A DNA stretch of 64,000 nt. It comes from Euonymus europaeus (lineage: Eukaryota; Streptophyta; Magnoliopsida; Celastrales; Celastraceae). The stretch spans positions 19,387,001 to 19,451,000 of the forward strand of contig OY756961.1 in the NCBI GenBank assembly GCA_963580455.1. Direction: 5' to 3'. Shown here one piece after another: positions 1-9,800 of the stretch. The notes beneath the pieces are model-generated. The model saw nothing but the letters and a program-made list of their open reading frames with translations. It was not told where the DNA came from and did no database searches. Position 1 is the stretch's first letter. Each line of letters begins with the position of its first letter. Both the position numbers and the translations under genes were made by a program.

Positions 1-2
1 CC

Positions 3-275
3 AAGGAATGTCGCAAGATAGAGGCAGAACTAAAGGAAGTTAGACTAGAGATTTATTGTCTAAAGAAGCAAGACAATGTTTTGTCCTCCAAACTTAGCTC
101 TATTGATGAGAAAATGAAGAAAGAAAGTGAGGTCCTTAATCAATTGATGAAATCACACTCAAAGTTAGAGAAGCTCGAAGTTAAGGATGCTACCACAACT
201 GAATCAATTGCTAGACGAAAGTCAACTTTAGAAGAAGGATTACATGGGCTAGCAAATTGGATCAATAAGCATTAG
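3..275 (+). CDS. C-terminal end of a coiled-coil protein (partial, unidentified)
   Basis: The frame is open from the window edge to a TAG stop after a terminal WINKH. About 90 residues are visible. They are rich in Lys, Glu, Leu and Ser with heptad-like spacing, for example SSKLSSIDEKMKKESEVL, so they are probably a coiled coil. No catalytic motif is visible. Such tails occur at the ends of plant mobile domain (PMD) and other transposon-associated proteins, but that is only a resemblance. The start lies outside the window. The fragment is on the strand opposite to the neighbouring gypsy pol, so it is not part of that polyprotein. It could be the end of a host gene or of a captured ORF. Confidence 0.35.
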   Translation, partial: KECRKIEAELKEVRLEIYCLKKQDNVLSSKLSSIDEKMKKESEVLNQLMKSHSKLEKLEVKDATTTESIARRKSTLEEGLHGLANWINKH

Positions 276-635
276 TCTTATCTATTCAATTATTCTTGCA
301 TTTCTTTTATTAAGTTATTTTCCTTCATATAACCAACATTCATATCAATGAATTCACTTGTTATTCTTTCTTTTATTTTATTGCACAATCAAGTACATAC
401 AAAGGTTTTATCAAAGAATAAACCTTAGAGCTCATTTCAATATGAATACATTGCCTTAAACAAAGGAGAATTTTTTTTTTTTTTTTGAATTTGACTGAAC
501 TTGAGAATTCCCAAGATACCTACGTACCCCTTTTGAGGGATCAAGTCGAACGTAGTTCCATGCAAGGATTTTTTTTCTTTTCCCTAGACCGCCCTTTTGA
601 ATTTTCAGTCTAGCGAGTTTTTCTTTTAATGCCAT
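276..635. other. Non-coding AT-rich stretch next to the gypsy pol end
   Basis: There is no gene. A T-run of about 18 bases (472-487) is followed by sequence around 500-560 containing CCTACGTACCCCTTTTGAGG. That motif resembles recurrent sequence near the ends of plant gypsy elements. It is probably the 3' untranslated or LTR-proximal part of the element to the right, but no LTR boundary could be fixed. Confidence 0.3.
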
Positions 636-1656
636 TCATAGTTTATAATCATATGGGCAAGGAGTATTACAATTTATTTCTAAGCATAAAAATGCTTCAC
701 AATTTTTGCATTGATGGGTCCAATCCGCAATCCATTCTTGTCGGCAATCTTGTAAGTACCGTTTGAGTAAACTTTCGTGACTACATAAGGTCCATCCTAT
801 TTGGGTAGGAACTTGCCCCCAGTCCAACGACTGATCACAATCGGTCTCCTTATAGCTAAGACCAAGTCTCATACTTGGAATGAACAACGACTTACTTTTT
901 TATAAAAAGCTTTAGACATACGAGCTTGATAACATTCTAGTGTCTTTTGAGCTTCCAACCTTCTTTCATATAAGGACTCAAGTTCTTCCAACCATAACTG
1001 GGCATTTTTCTCTATTGTAATGCCTTCCTGGATGGAAATCCTGAGAGATGGAATTTGACATTGCAATGGTACCACTACTTCAACACCATAAACCAAAGAA
1101 TATGATGTAGCTTGTGTTGGTGTTCGATAAGTTATTTAGTAGGCCCACAAAGCTTCTCCTACCCTTTCATGCCAATCCCTCTTTGACTTGGAGACAAGTT
1201 TCTTTAGCAAAGTGTAGAGACTTTTATTAAAGGCTTCTACAATTCCATTTGCTGATGCATTGTACTTGGAGGAATTTTGTTGGACAAAATGAAACTTTCG
1301 ACAAATTTTGTCCATTAGACTGTTATAGAATGGTTTCCTATTGTCAGTAATGATTATCGAGGAACTTCATACCTAAAAATGATTTGACCTTGGATAAAAT
1401 CTACAACTGTCTCTTTTTTAATTTCTTTCAATAGAAGTGCTTCCACCCATCTTGAGAAATAATTCGTAGCTTCCAATATATACAAGTGGCCAGCAGAAGA
1501 TTTCATATTTATGGGTCCTACAACATCCAAACCCCGGACATCAAAAGGCAATAAAGCAACAGTCAGATGTAACGGCTCTGATAGTTTATGTATAAAGTTC
1601 GCATGAACTTCACAAGCTTCACATCTTTTAGCATTGTCCATAGAATCTTTCACCAT
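636..1656 (-). pseudogene. gypsy integrase, broken
   Basis: Three minus-strand pieces follow each other. At 1656-1354 there is the zinc-finger tail (KRCEACEVHANF) and the catalytic-core start (GLDVVGPINMKSS, then ATNYFSRWVEA, which contains the usual DYFSKW-like block). At 1096-869 and 887-636 are the post-core and C-terminal region (MVYGVEVVVPLQCQIPSLRI, then LGLSYKE). The 1097-1353 part is integrase-like only in shifted frames. The enzyme would insert the cDNA into host DNA. Several frameshifts make it non-functional. The first core Asp is seen (GLDVVGP); the remaining catalytic residues lie in the damaged portion. Confidence 0.7.
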
Positions 1657-2089
1657 GGTTGGCTAATAATACCCTATCCTTTTTATTCAAAAATGGAGTT
1701 TTGGTCCAGACTGATAAGCTCCATATATCCTGGAATAGGCTCTTCCAACACTTGATTTGCTTGTTTTTTGCTCAGGCATCGAAGATAAACACCATCCAAA
1801 GAACACTGATAAAGCATATCCTTCTAACAAATGAATTTGGGGCACGTCGTCTCACTTCAATCTTGTGGCAATGATCACCTGGTAACTTTCCATACTGAAA
1901 AAAGTTAGTGATTGGTTGCCTCCAATCTTCATTTTTAGTTTTGACTACTAAGATATTATTTTTAGCTCCCGCTTCATTTCCATCTTCAAGTGTCCATGAT
2001 GAAATTATCCATTTTTGAGAAATGGTCCTAAATGTGATGTCTTTATTGGAATTAGCTAACACAATAGCTAAATTTGTCGATGCATATGC

Positions 2090-2335
2090 TTATCGATTTT
2101 CATTCATTGGGACATGGATAATACTAACCAAATCGAATTGTTCCAAAATCTTAGTTGCGTGCTTTTGGTAAGGAATTAAATCAAACTTCCGGACTTCAAA
2201 TTTTGATAAGAGTTGGTTGACTACCAATTTAGAATCTCCAAAAACTTCAAATTGTCCGAGTTGCATTTCCAAAGCCATTTTCAAGCCAATTATCAAGGCT
2301 TGGTATTCCGCCACATTATTGGAATATGTTTCCAT
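2090..2335 (-). pseudogene. gypsy second (archaeal-type) RNase H fragment
   Basis: The minus-strand ORF carries YSNNVAEYQALIIGLKMALE, then FGDSKLVVNQLLSKFEVRK and HVPMNENR. The NNxAEYxALIxGLxxAL and GDSxLVxNQL blocks are hallmarks of the type I RNase H that Tat-lineage gypsy elements carry in addition to the RT-linked RNase H. Catalytic Glu (AEY) and Asp (GDS) are retained. The N-terminal first Asp motif is in the upstream damaged stretch (2336-2445). This domain would degrade RNA in RNA:DNA hybrids during reverse transcription. Confidence 0.65.
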
Positions 2336-2445
2336 CTATGTGAAGGAGAAATGCATGACTTCATTTTTAGGGGTGACAAAGACTACTTTAGCTCTCCCAA
2401 CATATTTTCGGGCAGCACCATCGAAGAACATTCTCAATGATCGTA

Positions 2446-2769
2446 TTACATCAATGAATTTTTTTTTTCATCTAGAAACTCTTCTAAAATTGGCTGGTCT
2501 GCTAGAAAGTCTATTAAGAGTTGTCCTTTTACAGTCTTTTGAGGCACACACATGATATCAAACTCCGATACAAGAAGTGCCCACTTTGCTAGTCTTTCAA
2601 ACAAAACTTGCATTGACATAAGGAATTTAAGTGGATCTGCCCTTGAGATTAAGTGAATCTCATGTGCAAGCATATAATGTCTTAACTTCTTTGTTACAAA
2701 GACTAATGCTAGGCACACCTTTTCAATTAGGGTATAATTTAACTCTGCACCTACCAACGTACGACTCAC
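2446..2769 (-). pseudogene. gypsy RT-linked RNase H / connection fragment
   Basis: The minus-strand ORF shows MSRTLVGAELNYTLIEKVCL, then LVFVTKKLRHYMLAHEI, ending KGQLLIDFLADQP. The SRTLxGAExNYxxIEKxCLAL and KLRHYxxAH blocks are typical of the RNase H that follows gypsy reverse transcriptase. QLLIDFLADQP is the conserved linker just before the second RNase H in Tat elements. A poly-A tract (T-run 2460-2467 on the plus strand) marks the end of the open frame. Confidence 0.65.
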
Positions 2770-2994
2770 TTAGTATGATGCACTTTCTTTCCCTTCGTCA
2801 TTCACTTGTCCAAGAAATGCTCCTACGCATCGCTTTTAGGCAGTAACATATAGGATTAACGGCTGGCCGAGAATTGATGCCATTAGTACAAGCGGATTTA
2901 GGAGATACTCTTTGATACTATTAGACACATTTCGGCAAGTATCATCACATTTAAATGGAATTTCCTTTTTCATCAACTTATTGAACGAATAGAA

Positions 2995-3948
2995 TCATCC
3001 AACAATGTTTGAAATAAACCTTCTAATGTATGCAAACTTTCCTTGAAAATGTTTCATCTCATGAAAGTTAGTCAGCTCAAGCATTTTTAGAATGACATCG
3101 ATATTTGTGTGATCGATCTCAATACCTCGATGCCCTACAATGAACCCAAGAAATTTTCTAGAAGTGATGCCAAAGGCACACTTGAGAAGGTTCATCTTCT
3201 AGAAGTGATCAATCACAATACCTCGATGCCCTACAATGAACCCAAGAAATTTTCTAGAAGTGATGCCAAAGGCACACTTGAGAAGGTTCATCTTTAATTG
3301 AAATCGATGAAGTTCTTCAAAGATAACTCGTAAATCCTCTACGTGATTTTTATGGTCTTTGGTTTTTATGACTAAGTCGCCCACATAGCATTCTACTCTT
3401 TTACGCAACATGTCGTCAAAGATTTTTTGCATGGCGCGTTAAAACTTGGCTCCAACATTCTTCAATCCAAATGACATAACTTTGTAACAATATATCCATT
3501 TTGGAGTATGGAATGTAGTGAATTGCTCATCCTTTGGGTTCATTCGAATATGATTGTATCCAAACGAGGCATCCATGAAGGATAACACTTCATGTTCAGT
3601 AGTAGCATCCACCATTAGCTCTGTAATGGGTCATGGAAAATCATCCTTTGGACATACTTTATTTAGGTCTCTGAAATCAACATAGACCCAAAGTTGTCTA
3701 TTCTTCTTCATGATTGGAACAATGTTGGCAATCCATGTAGAGTACTTGACCTCTCGAATAAATACAGCTTCAATTAACTTATTGACTTCATTCTCAATCT
3801 TTGGAATCAATTCTGGTCGAAATTGCCTTTGAGCTTGTTTGATAGGATGCACTCCGTGTTTGAAAGAAAAATTATGGACAGTGATCCTTGGATCAAGTCC
3901 AGACATTTCTTTGTAAGTCCATCCAAACACGTCTATGTGTTCTTGCAA
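2995..3948 (-). pseudogene. gypsy reverse transcriptase, broken, with internal duplication
   Basis: The fingers and palm start lies at 3948-3631 (GLDPRITVHNFSFKHGVHPI, KQAQRQFRPELIPKIENEV, then VYVDFRDLNKVCPKDDFP). The palm active-site block at 3432-3199 reads ECYVGDLVIKTKDHKNHVED, followed by LKCAFGI and SRKFLGFIVGHRGI. The catalytic box is YVGD rather than YVDD, so one of the two metal-binding aspartates is replaced by Gly. The segment between 3631 and 3432 is frameshifted. The LKCAFGI to HRGI part occurs twice because of the 96-bp duplication listed separately. The copy is inactive on three counts: frameshift, missing Asp and duplication. Confidence 0.75.
3111..3294. repeat. 96-bp tandem duplication inside gypsy RT
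   Basis: The blocks 3111-3198 and 3207-3294 are direct copies with a 96-bp period. They are identical from AATACCTCGATG (3121 and 3217) to TTCATCTT and differ at two positions in the ten bases before that. Ninety-six bases equals 32 codons, so the reading frame is kept through both copies. Confidence 0.9.
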
Positions 3949-4564
3949 AAGTTGGACGTATTTTGTTTCTTCTTCTAGACGTAAAAGTGTGCTAAAAAAG
4001 GTTGGTCTTCGACCAACTTCAGTTCCAAGATTGATAGGTTTAAGATCGTCAACCGTAGCCTGCCCCCTTCTTCAAAGGTATGAGGTGCTAATATAGTTTC
4101 TTCATTAGAAGATGACTTGGAACCACGTTATTTTTCACCAATTTCTTCAATAGTGACATGGTTGATAGAAACAACCATCTTTTCTTTACCTTTGTTTCCA
4201 GCTGGAACATTACGTCTACGACTTCTTTGTCTTGTCTATTTCTTTGGTTTCTCTTTTTGGACTTTTGGTCCGAGCCTAAAAAATATGGGGACTTTTTGGA
4301 TGGACTTCATTTGGCTTGATGTTGATGGATTATCACCTAGTTGTTCAACTACCGAAATTTGAGTATTTTTCCCTTGTACTTGGCTCAGAGCAGGAGACTC
4401 CACAAGCCTTTCATCCTCATACTCAAAGATTTGCACCATGATCGGATTTGCTTATATCTTCTTTGCTTTAATTTGGATAGGGCATGGATTGCGAGACTCA
4501 TGTCCAAATATATGTTTTGGTTGCATAATAGATATTCCTTGTTTATTTATCACAGGAGCTCTTT
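3949..4564 (-). pseudogene. gypsy pol linker between protease and RT
   Basis: Minus-strand pieces such as VQIFEYEDERLVESPALSQV (4439 leftward) and the 4564-4450 stretch have the composition of the poorly conserved linker upstream of gypsy RT. The frame is broken several times. On the other side of the 4565-6123 insertion the linker continues (FDPRVKKLFKKAGYG, minus strand, about 6210-6165), which shows the two parts were once contiguous. Confidence 0.5.
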
Positions 4565-6123
4565 TGTGAAACCCCGACCCAAAAAATTTGTGAATTTTTG
4601 ATGTTGAACAAAGGGGGAAAATTGGACCTGGGTCACCAGGGGGCGCCTAGGCGCTGCGCCTAGTCCAGTGAGTGGGAGGCAAGGAGGAAGACCATAAGAA
4701 GAGAAACTGGACCGAGCGCACTTCAAGGCACCTAGGCGCTGCGCCTAGTCCAGCGGGAGAGGGGGAGTGGAGTAGGCGCAGAGGCGCCTAGGCGCACCTG
4801 GGCGTGAAAACCCTACACGCCTAGGATGGCGCCTAGAGCAGCGCCTCAGGTTCTTTAAGTAAGGCCAGAGCGCCTAGGCTCCCAGAGTAGCACCTAGGCG
4901 CAACCCGAGCTTTCAAAAGAGGCTCCAGCGAGCCTTTAGAGAAATTTCTGGTTTGTTTTAGTCCTAGAGAGAGAGAGAGATGATTCTAGAGAGAATAATG
5001 TTTGAGGTGATTCTTGGAGATTGAAGCTTGGTTTTGGAGATTTAGAGAGGATTCAAGGAAGATTCAAACTTTGGAGGTAATATTTCTTGATTTTCTATTT
5101 CTAGGGTTTGGAGTAGATCTTGTTAGTTTTGTTTAGAGTTGATGCCTATGGTTTAGATATGTTGATTCTAGGTCATATGTGGTTGTATATGTAGGTTTGA
5201 TTCTCGTTTTGGATTTGAGTTCCATAAGGTTGAGGTTTGGGGGTTGGAGAGGAACCCTAGAGAGAGAAAGTAAGTTTTCTCAATTTAGTTTTTTAATTCA
5301 TATTGGTTATGATATGTCGAGTTATTTTGGATGATTAAATGAGTTCGATTGTGTGAAATTGTTAGGTTGGTGAAACAGGATTTAAAACCCTAATTGTGGG
5401 ATTTTGGTAAATTGCTCGACACGAGGTAGGGGATTTCCAACCATTCTTTCTATCATTTGTACTCAATATTTTAAAGAGCGTTTTGATTCCTCGTTGGTCA
5501 TTTTATTTGTGTTTCCGCCTTAATTGCTTCTAAGGGGAAACGTACCTTGCGTGTGGAATATTGTTAATTCTTGATGTTGCATGACCCGATTGTGTGTGTT
5601 CCATCATCTATGGGCACGATGTGATTTCCGTTCATGCATCATGGTAGTTATGTATATATATATATAGGATGTTCATATATATCTTTTCGTCATGTCATGG
5701 CATAAGTGCATTAGAGTTGCATTGGGGACCGGGTATGGACTCGGGTCTCCTTAGGATTCTTGAAAGCTACTTGGAGGGATGACGAGGTGATGAGAGTTAC
5801 CACCAAGTCATGTGAACTCCATGTAGGATAACGCACTAGAGGTACGGTTAATGAGGGACCATGCCTGAAATGGTGCGGGCGTGATAGGTTCACGCAACCA
5901 GGTAATCCAAGAGCGTTTGATGTTGGGGAGCTTGCTCCTATTCAATATTACATGGATAGCTGGCCATGATATTGATGAGTTGATATGGTGAGCTTGCTCA
6001 CGTTCGATATTACATGGGACGAGCCATGGTATCGATGAGGTTTGCTCATTGAGGGGATTTCCCGGATTGATGTTCTATGTGATTGTTGAGTATACGTGCA
6101 TGTGGTAGATTTCATATTATTGC
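4565..6123. mobile_element. LTR-like insertion (probable solo LTR) within gypsy pol
   Basis: About 1.56 kb of non-coding sequence separates two halves of the gypsy linker. It begins TGTGAAACCCCGACCC at 4565, a start typical of large plant gypsy LTRs, and its right end is near TTATTGCA at about 6123. Its middle (TTCATGCATCATGG, then a TATATA run and GTATGGACTCG, 5630-5745) resembles the minus strand of the 22136-23505 insertion, so the two belong to related LTR families. I found no clean target-site duplication. The boundaries, especially the right one, are estimates. Confidence 0.5.
4640..4905. repeat. GC-rich cluster of GCGCCTAGGCGC palindromes
   Basis: The palindrome GCGCCTAGGCGC and variants (GCACCTAGGCGC, GCGCCTAG followed by TCCAG) recur at least eight times over about 265 bp. 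The local G+C content is far above that of the surroundings. Two longer units, CCTAGGCGCTGCGCCTAGTC near 4645 and near 4730, are nearly identical. The cluster lies in the first 350 bp of the LTR-like insertion. It can fold into many alternative hairpins, and CG and CNG sites are dense. Confidence 0.8.
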
Positions 6124-6250
6124 ATAACCTATCAAGGTCACCAAGTTTGTGAGGTTCCCTTTTTCCATATCCAGCTTTCTTAAAAAGTTTCTTCACGCGC
6201 GGATCAAACCATGCATTTGAATGGTTTCCCAAAGGTTTAAGAAACTTATA

Positions 6251-6798
6251 GCGTGTTTAGAGATTTTTTTTTGTTTTCAATAATTAAAAAAGATTTTGAG
6301 TATAGTTTTCAAAAATATTTTTTAAAATAAAATAAGTGTTAAAAATTTATTTTGTTTATGTTATTTGTAAATTGTTTTCTAAATAAAAAAATACAAAGGT
6401 TAGGCATAAAAGAAATTGGTTATATAATATAACAAACACAGTAGTGAACGATGATAGAAAGTAGATCAAGTAAATTTGGAGAGATGATGGAGAAGATACA
6501 AGGGAGGGAAGAGTTGGACATAGAATGGAGGAGAGAGAAGGGATTTCGTAACAATTAATGAGAAAGAGAGGAAGAAATAGAGCAAGAAGAAAAAAATGAA
6601 TTTTAATTTATTTACAAAGATGTCACCAGCCCATTTCCAAAATTCTCCAAAACATAATTTAGTTTTTTTAGATTTTCTGTTTTACAAAACAGAATTCTGA
6701 AAACTGTTTTCAAAAACTGTAACACCCAATTGAATTTTCATCCAATTTTTTATTTTGAAAAACAAAAAATACTTTTGGAAACATGTTCCAAACACAGT
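6251..6798. mobile_element. hAT-like MITE in gypsy pol
   Basis: A 548-bp AT-rich non-coding block breaks the gypsy polyprotein between a Glu-Pro-Lys (minus strand, about 6805) and the FLKPLGNHSNAW part (about 6240). Its ends are imperfect inverted repeats: GCGTGTTTAG on the left, and ACTGTGTTTGG read inward from the right. The flanks CTTATA (6245-6250) and CTTAGG (6799-6804) are likely decayed halves of a target duplication. GTGTTTGG-type ends and a 6-8 bp duplication fit hAT-derived MITEs. It has no coding capacity. Confidence 0.6.
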
Positions 6799-6802
6799 CT
6801 TA

Positions 6803-7430
6803 GGTTCCTTAATATCTTCTTGTGTAAGAATAACTTTCTCAATAGAAGGAGTTTGAAGAATCAAATCTCCCTTGAGAATGTCGACATCGCAATTAGACAG
6901 CTCAATTTTTGGTGATTCTTTTACAAAGGTTCGAGACAAGATGTTCTCAGTTGAGTCATCTTTTTCTTCATTTTTGGATTCTAGAATGAGCACTAGAAAA
7001 GCTTCTTGGGGAATACTTTTCTTTTGGTAAAACTTATCGTCCGCAAAATGAGACTCATACGTTGTTAACGGTCTTGACTCAGCTATAATGCATTTCTCTT
7101 CACCATCTCGAGTGTACTTGAAACATTGGTGCTACGTTGAATCAATTACCCCAATCTCATGCAACCAAACATGTCATAGAAGTAATTTATAGGATGTTTT
7201 TTAGTCAATTACATGAAATATATTCGATGAAACCAATTCGCCCAGCTCAATCTTTAATCGTATCATGCTAATGACATGTTACCCTTTTCAATTGAAATCT
7301 TGGATCATAAGTTTGCTTTTGAAAATCTCATTGATCTAGATTTTGAGCTTTCTCAATGTATGGATTGGCATCATGTTTATAGCAGATCCGCAATCAATGA
7401 GGATTCGAGAGATTTTATGCTCTCGTATTA
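6803..7430 (-). pseudogene. gypsy aspartic protease region
   Basis: On the minus strand around 7405-7360 the sequence reads RILIDCGSAINMMP. This is the DxGSAxNxxP form of the retroviral-type aspartic protease active site used by this gypsy group, here with Asp-Cys-Gly-Ser-Ala. Downstream come WLHEIGV and ESHFADDKFY, conserved after the protease in these elements. The frame has stops (for example near 7195). The enzyme would process the Gag-Pol polyprotein. Confidence 0.6.
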
Positions 7431-8538
7431 GTCCACTAACTTAAAATGGCCTATTATGAAGTCTCATCCCAAGTTGTAAGTCATCATCTGTGAAAGTAAT
7501 TGTTGTCATACAATCAACAGAACTAGCTTTAATTATATGGAAAAATAATTTCCCTCAGCAACGTTTGAATTAAAGAAAAAAGAGTAATCGTTGGGAGGTC
7601 GAGAGCTTTTGAGATGTTCATGTTGGAGGGGATTTCTTGGAGTAAAGTAACAACTCCTTTTTCCTCAACACCGGAGATTTCTTTTTTGGGGCTATCTTTT
7701 TCTTCTTGTGTCCCTTTAGATTCCACTACACTTATCACATATGCCATTATATGTTCATCTGGAAAGTAATCCTCTAGAAATTATTCCTTCAGAATTACCT
7801 CTTTCCTTGGAGTCGGATAAATGTCTTTCAACGTCGCATTAATGTATATCTTTCTTCCCAATCGACACTTAGGTCTAGAGTTCTTATTTTCTCTATTAAG
7901 GTCGGACTCTCCACATTTGGAATAGTAGGAATCAAACTTGGAGGAGCCCAAATTTGATTCGGATGGAATGCACGTCCTCTCTAGCTTTTTCCTTCCACCC
8001 AACCTTTATCTTGGGCCAGTAGTTTTTCTACATAATACCAACCAGTTGGTTGATTTTTTTTAGCACCATTCACTTCAGAGGAAATCTTCGAGATCCAAGG
8101 AAGGTGTTGCCAAGTCCCACAACTTTTGTGGTCTATACTTCTTCTTTTTGGTAATGAAAGTTGACCACTCGGCACCTACTTAATCTTCAAACTCAGATGA
8201 TGATTCCTACACATCCAAATCATCAGTCATGATTTCATACAAAGTTGGCCTATTTGGAGTTATGGTGGCAGTATTCCTGGATTTGCATAGACTGTAGTAG
8301 CTTCACCATGTACAATGAACTAGACCCTTATGGCTTCTTCAGGTTGCTCAACAGTTAGTTCCATCTTTGATGTTTCCTCATTAAAAGACGATGACATGGA
8401 TTGATCTTATATCGATAGTGGAATGGGATCAAATGACCCAAAAGTCACCATTACACAATTAGCTTCAGCATTACCAGTAAGATCAAGATCGATCTTATTT
8501 TCTCTACTCAATTACATGATTATCTCCTTCGGGAAAAA
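7431..8538 (-). pseudogene. gypsy gag-protease linker, degenerate
   Basis: Short minus-strand frames (7747-7529, 8002-7781, 8175-7981) are lysine- and glutamate-rich and include RKEVILKE and RRSIDHKSCGTW. They lie where the variable region between gag and protease is expected. No domain is recognisable, and each frame ends within about 75 codons. I see no separate gene here. Confidence 0.4.
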
Positions 8539-9792
8539 TCATTTCTCAACTGGATGGCTGATGATCTGTTGATACTTACAATACTTGGGATTATCAACTT
8601 GGCCAACTTCTTCCGGTCTCTTTGAAGTGGGAAACTCTATGAACTTTTGTTCAAGAAATTGGTCCAGAATTCCAGAAACTTCAAAATCCGCAAATGGGTA
8701 TTCCTTTTCTTGCATTTGATTCAAGGTTCGTCATTGCTTAAATTGAATCTTATCATTTTGAGTCTTGGACTCAAATTTATATTTCTGTATGGAAATCTTG
8801 ACTGGATTAGTTGCAGCCATGGATTATTTAGTCTGAGAGGGTTTTGAATCCTTCTTCACTTCTTTCTTTGTTTCTTTCTTTTCAAGAGGATCACTTTGAA
8901 AATAACTTCCATGCCTTTCTATTTGAACTTCCAAGTCATGGGCTCAAGTTGCAAGTTCCTCGAAGAAATGGGGCATATTAGCCTGAAGGTTATAAATCCC
9001 TAATGCATTCCTTGAACACAAATGTCAATGGAAGATCTTTTGCTTATACATTCTTTACACTTTAGGACAAGGTTCCTCCAGCGTTCAATATCTTCAACAA
9101 TAGCCTTGTCCTTGCTTTGTCTCATTCTTGCGAGTTGTGGAAGACTAACAGTCCGACAAGTGCTGTAAAAGCGAGTAAAAACTCACATTCAAGTTGATCC
9201 CAATCTTCAATGAAGTCAACTAGAAGGTCAGTATACCTTTCAAATGCTGCTCATTTTAGAGGACGCGTGAATTTGTTTACCATTGAATCACCAAACGTGC
9301 CCGCATTACTGCAAGTTTTGAAAAAATGAGCAACATGCTATTTCACATTACCCTTTCCATCAAATTGTTTGAACTTAGGGGGCTGATAACCCCATGGCAT
9401 GCGAATCTCATCGATCTGACGACTATAAGGTTTTGCATAATCCAAAGATGATTGTGGGGCTCCACCATACTGAGCCTGGATTGTGTCAGAAATCATGTTT
9501 TGAAGTTGATTGACAAAGAGTGAAGCAAAAAATAAGTGGGTGGAATTGTAGATAGCATTTTGTGTTATCATGTGATCCTGCCTTTGTTGAGCTTTAAGAG
9601 AATTTTAACTTTCTGGTGCTTTACCTTCTTGTCAAACAAAACTTTCATGCCTTTGTTCCGTGATTCACCTTAGGGAATCAATCAATTTATGAGTGCCACA
9701 ATTTGTTTGTCCATCGCTTCCAAGGATTTTGTCACTTGCTCAATGGCGGAAGTCATTCGTTTCAGCTGATCTTCCAAACTTTTTGTGGCGTC
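8539..9792 (-). pseudogene. gypsy gag, frameshifted
   Basis: A plausible gag start is the ATG at 9792-9790 (MTDATKSLEDQLKRM, a coiled-coil start). At 9571-9338 the sequence reads YSRQIDEIRMPWGYQPPKFK and then QFDGKGN, which is the signature of plant Ty3/gypsy Gag domains. At 8724-8539 the distal part reads DQFLEQKFIEFPTSKRPEEV and then PKYCKYQQIISHPVEK, a YCKYH-like motif typical of the Gag C-terminal half. Between them (9337-8725) the frame is shifted several times. Gag would form the particle that packages element RNA. Confidence 0.7.
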
Positions 9793-9800
9793 AGTCATCA

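Larger units (their letters stand above)
636..9792 (-). mobile_element. Degenerate Ty3/gypsy retrotransposon, probably Tat lineage, interrupted by insertions
   Basis: Reading leftward on the minus strand the order is gag (about 9792-8539), aspartic protease (about 7430-6803), linker, reverse transcriptase (3948-2995), RNase H (2769-2446), a second RNase H of archaeal type (2335-2090) and integrase (1656-636). Protease-RT-RNaseH-integrase order is diagnostic of Ty3/gypsy, and an extra RNase H is characteristic of the Tat (Ogre/Retand) clade. Every domain is separated from the next by frameshifts or stops, so the copy is dead. Insertions at 4565-6123 and 6251-6798 interrupt it, and an LTR-type block (9801-11077) adjoins the gag start. 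Its own terminal LTRs were not recognised. Confidence 0.8.

Noticed and set aside
5711..6232. Two minus-strand frames of 60 and 94 codons
   Set aside because: All but the first about 30 codons of the second (gypsy linker) lie in the LTR-like insertion and have no protein character.
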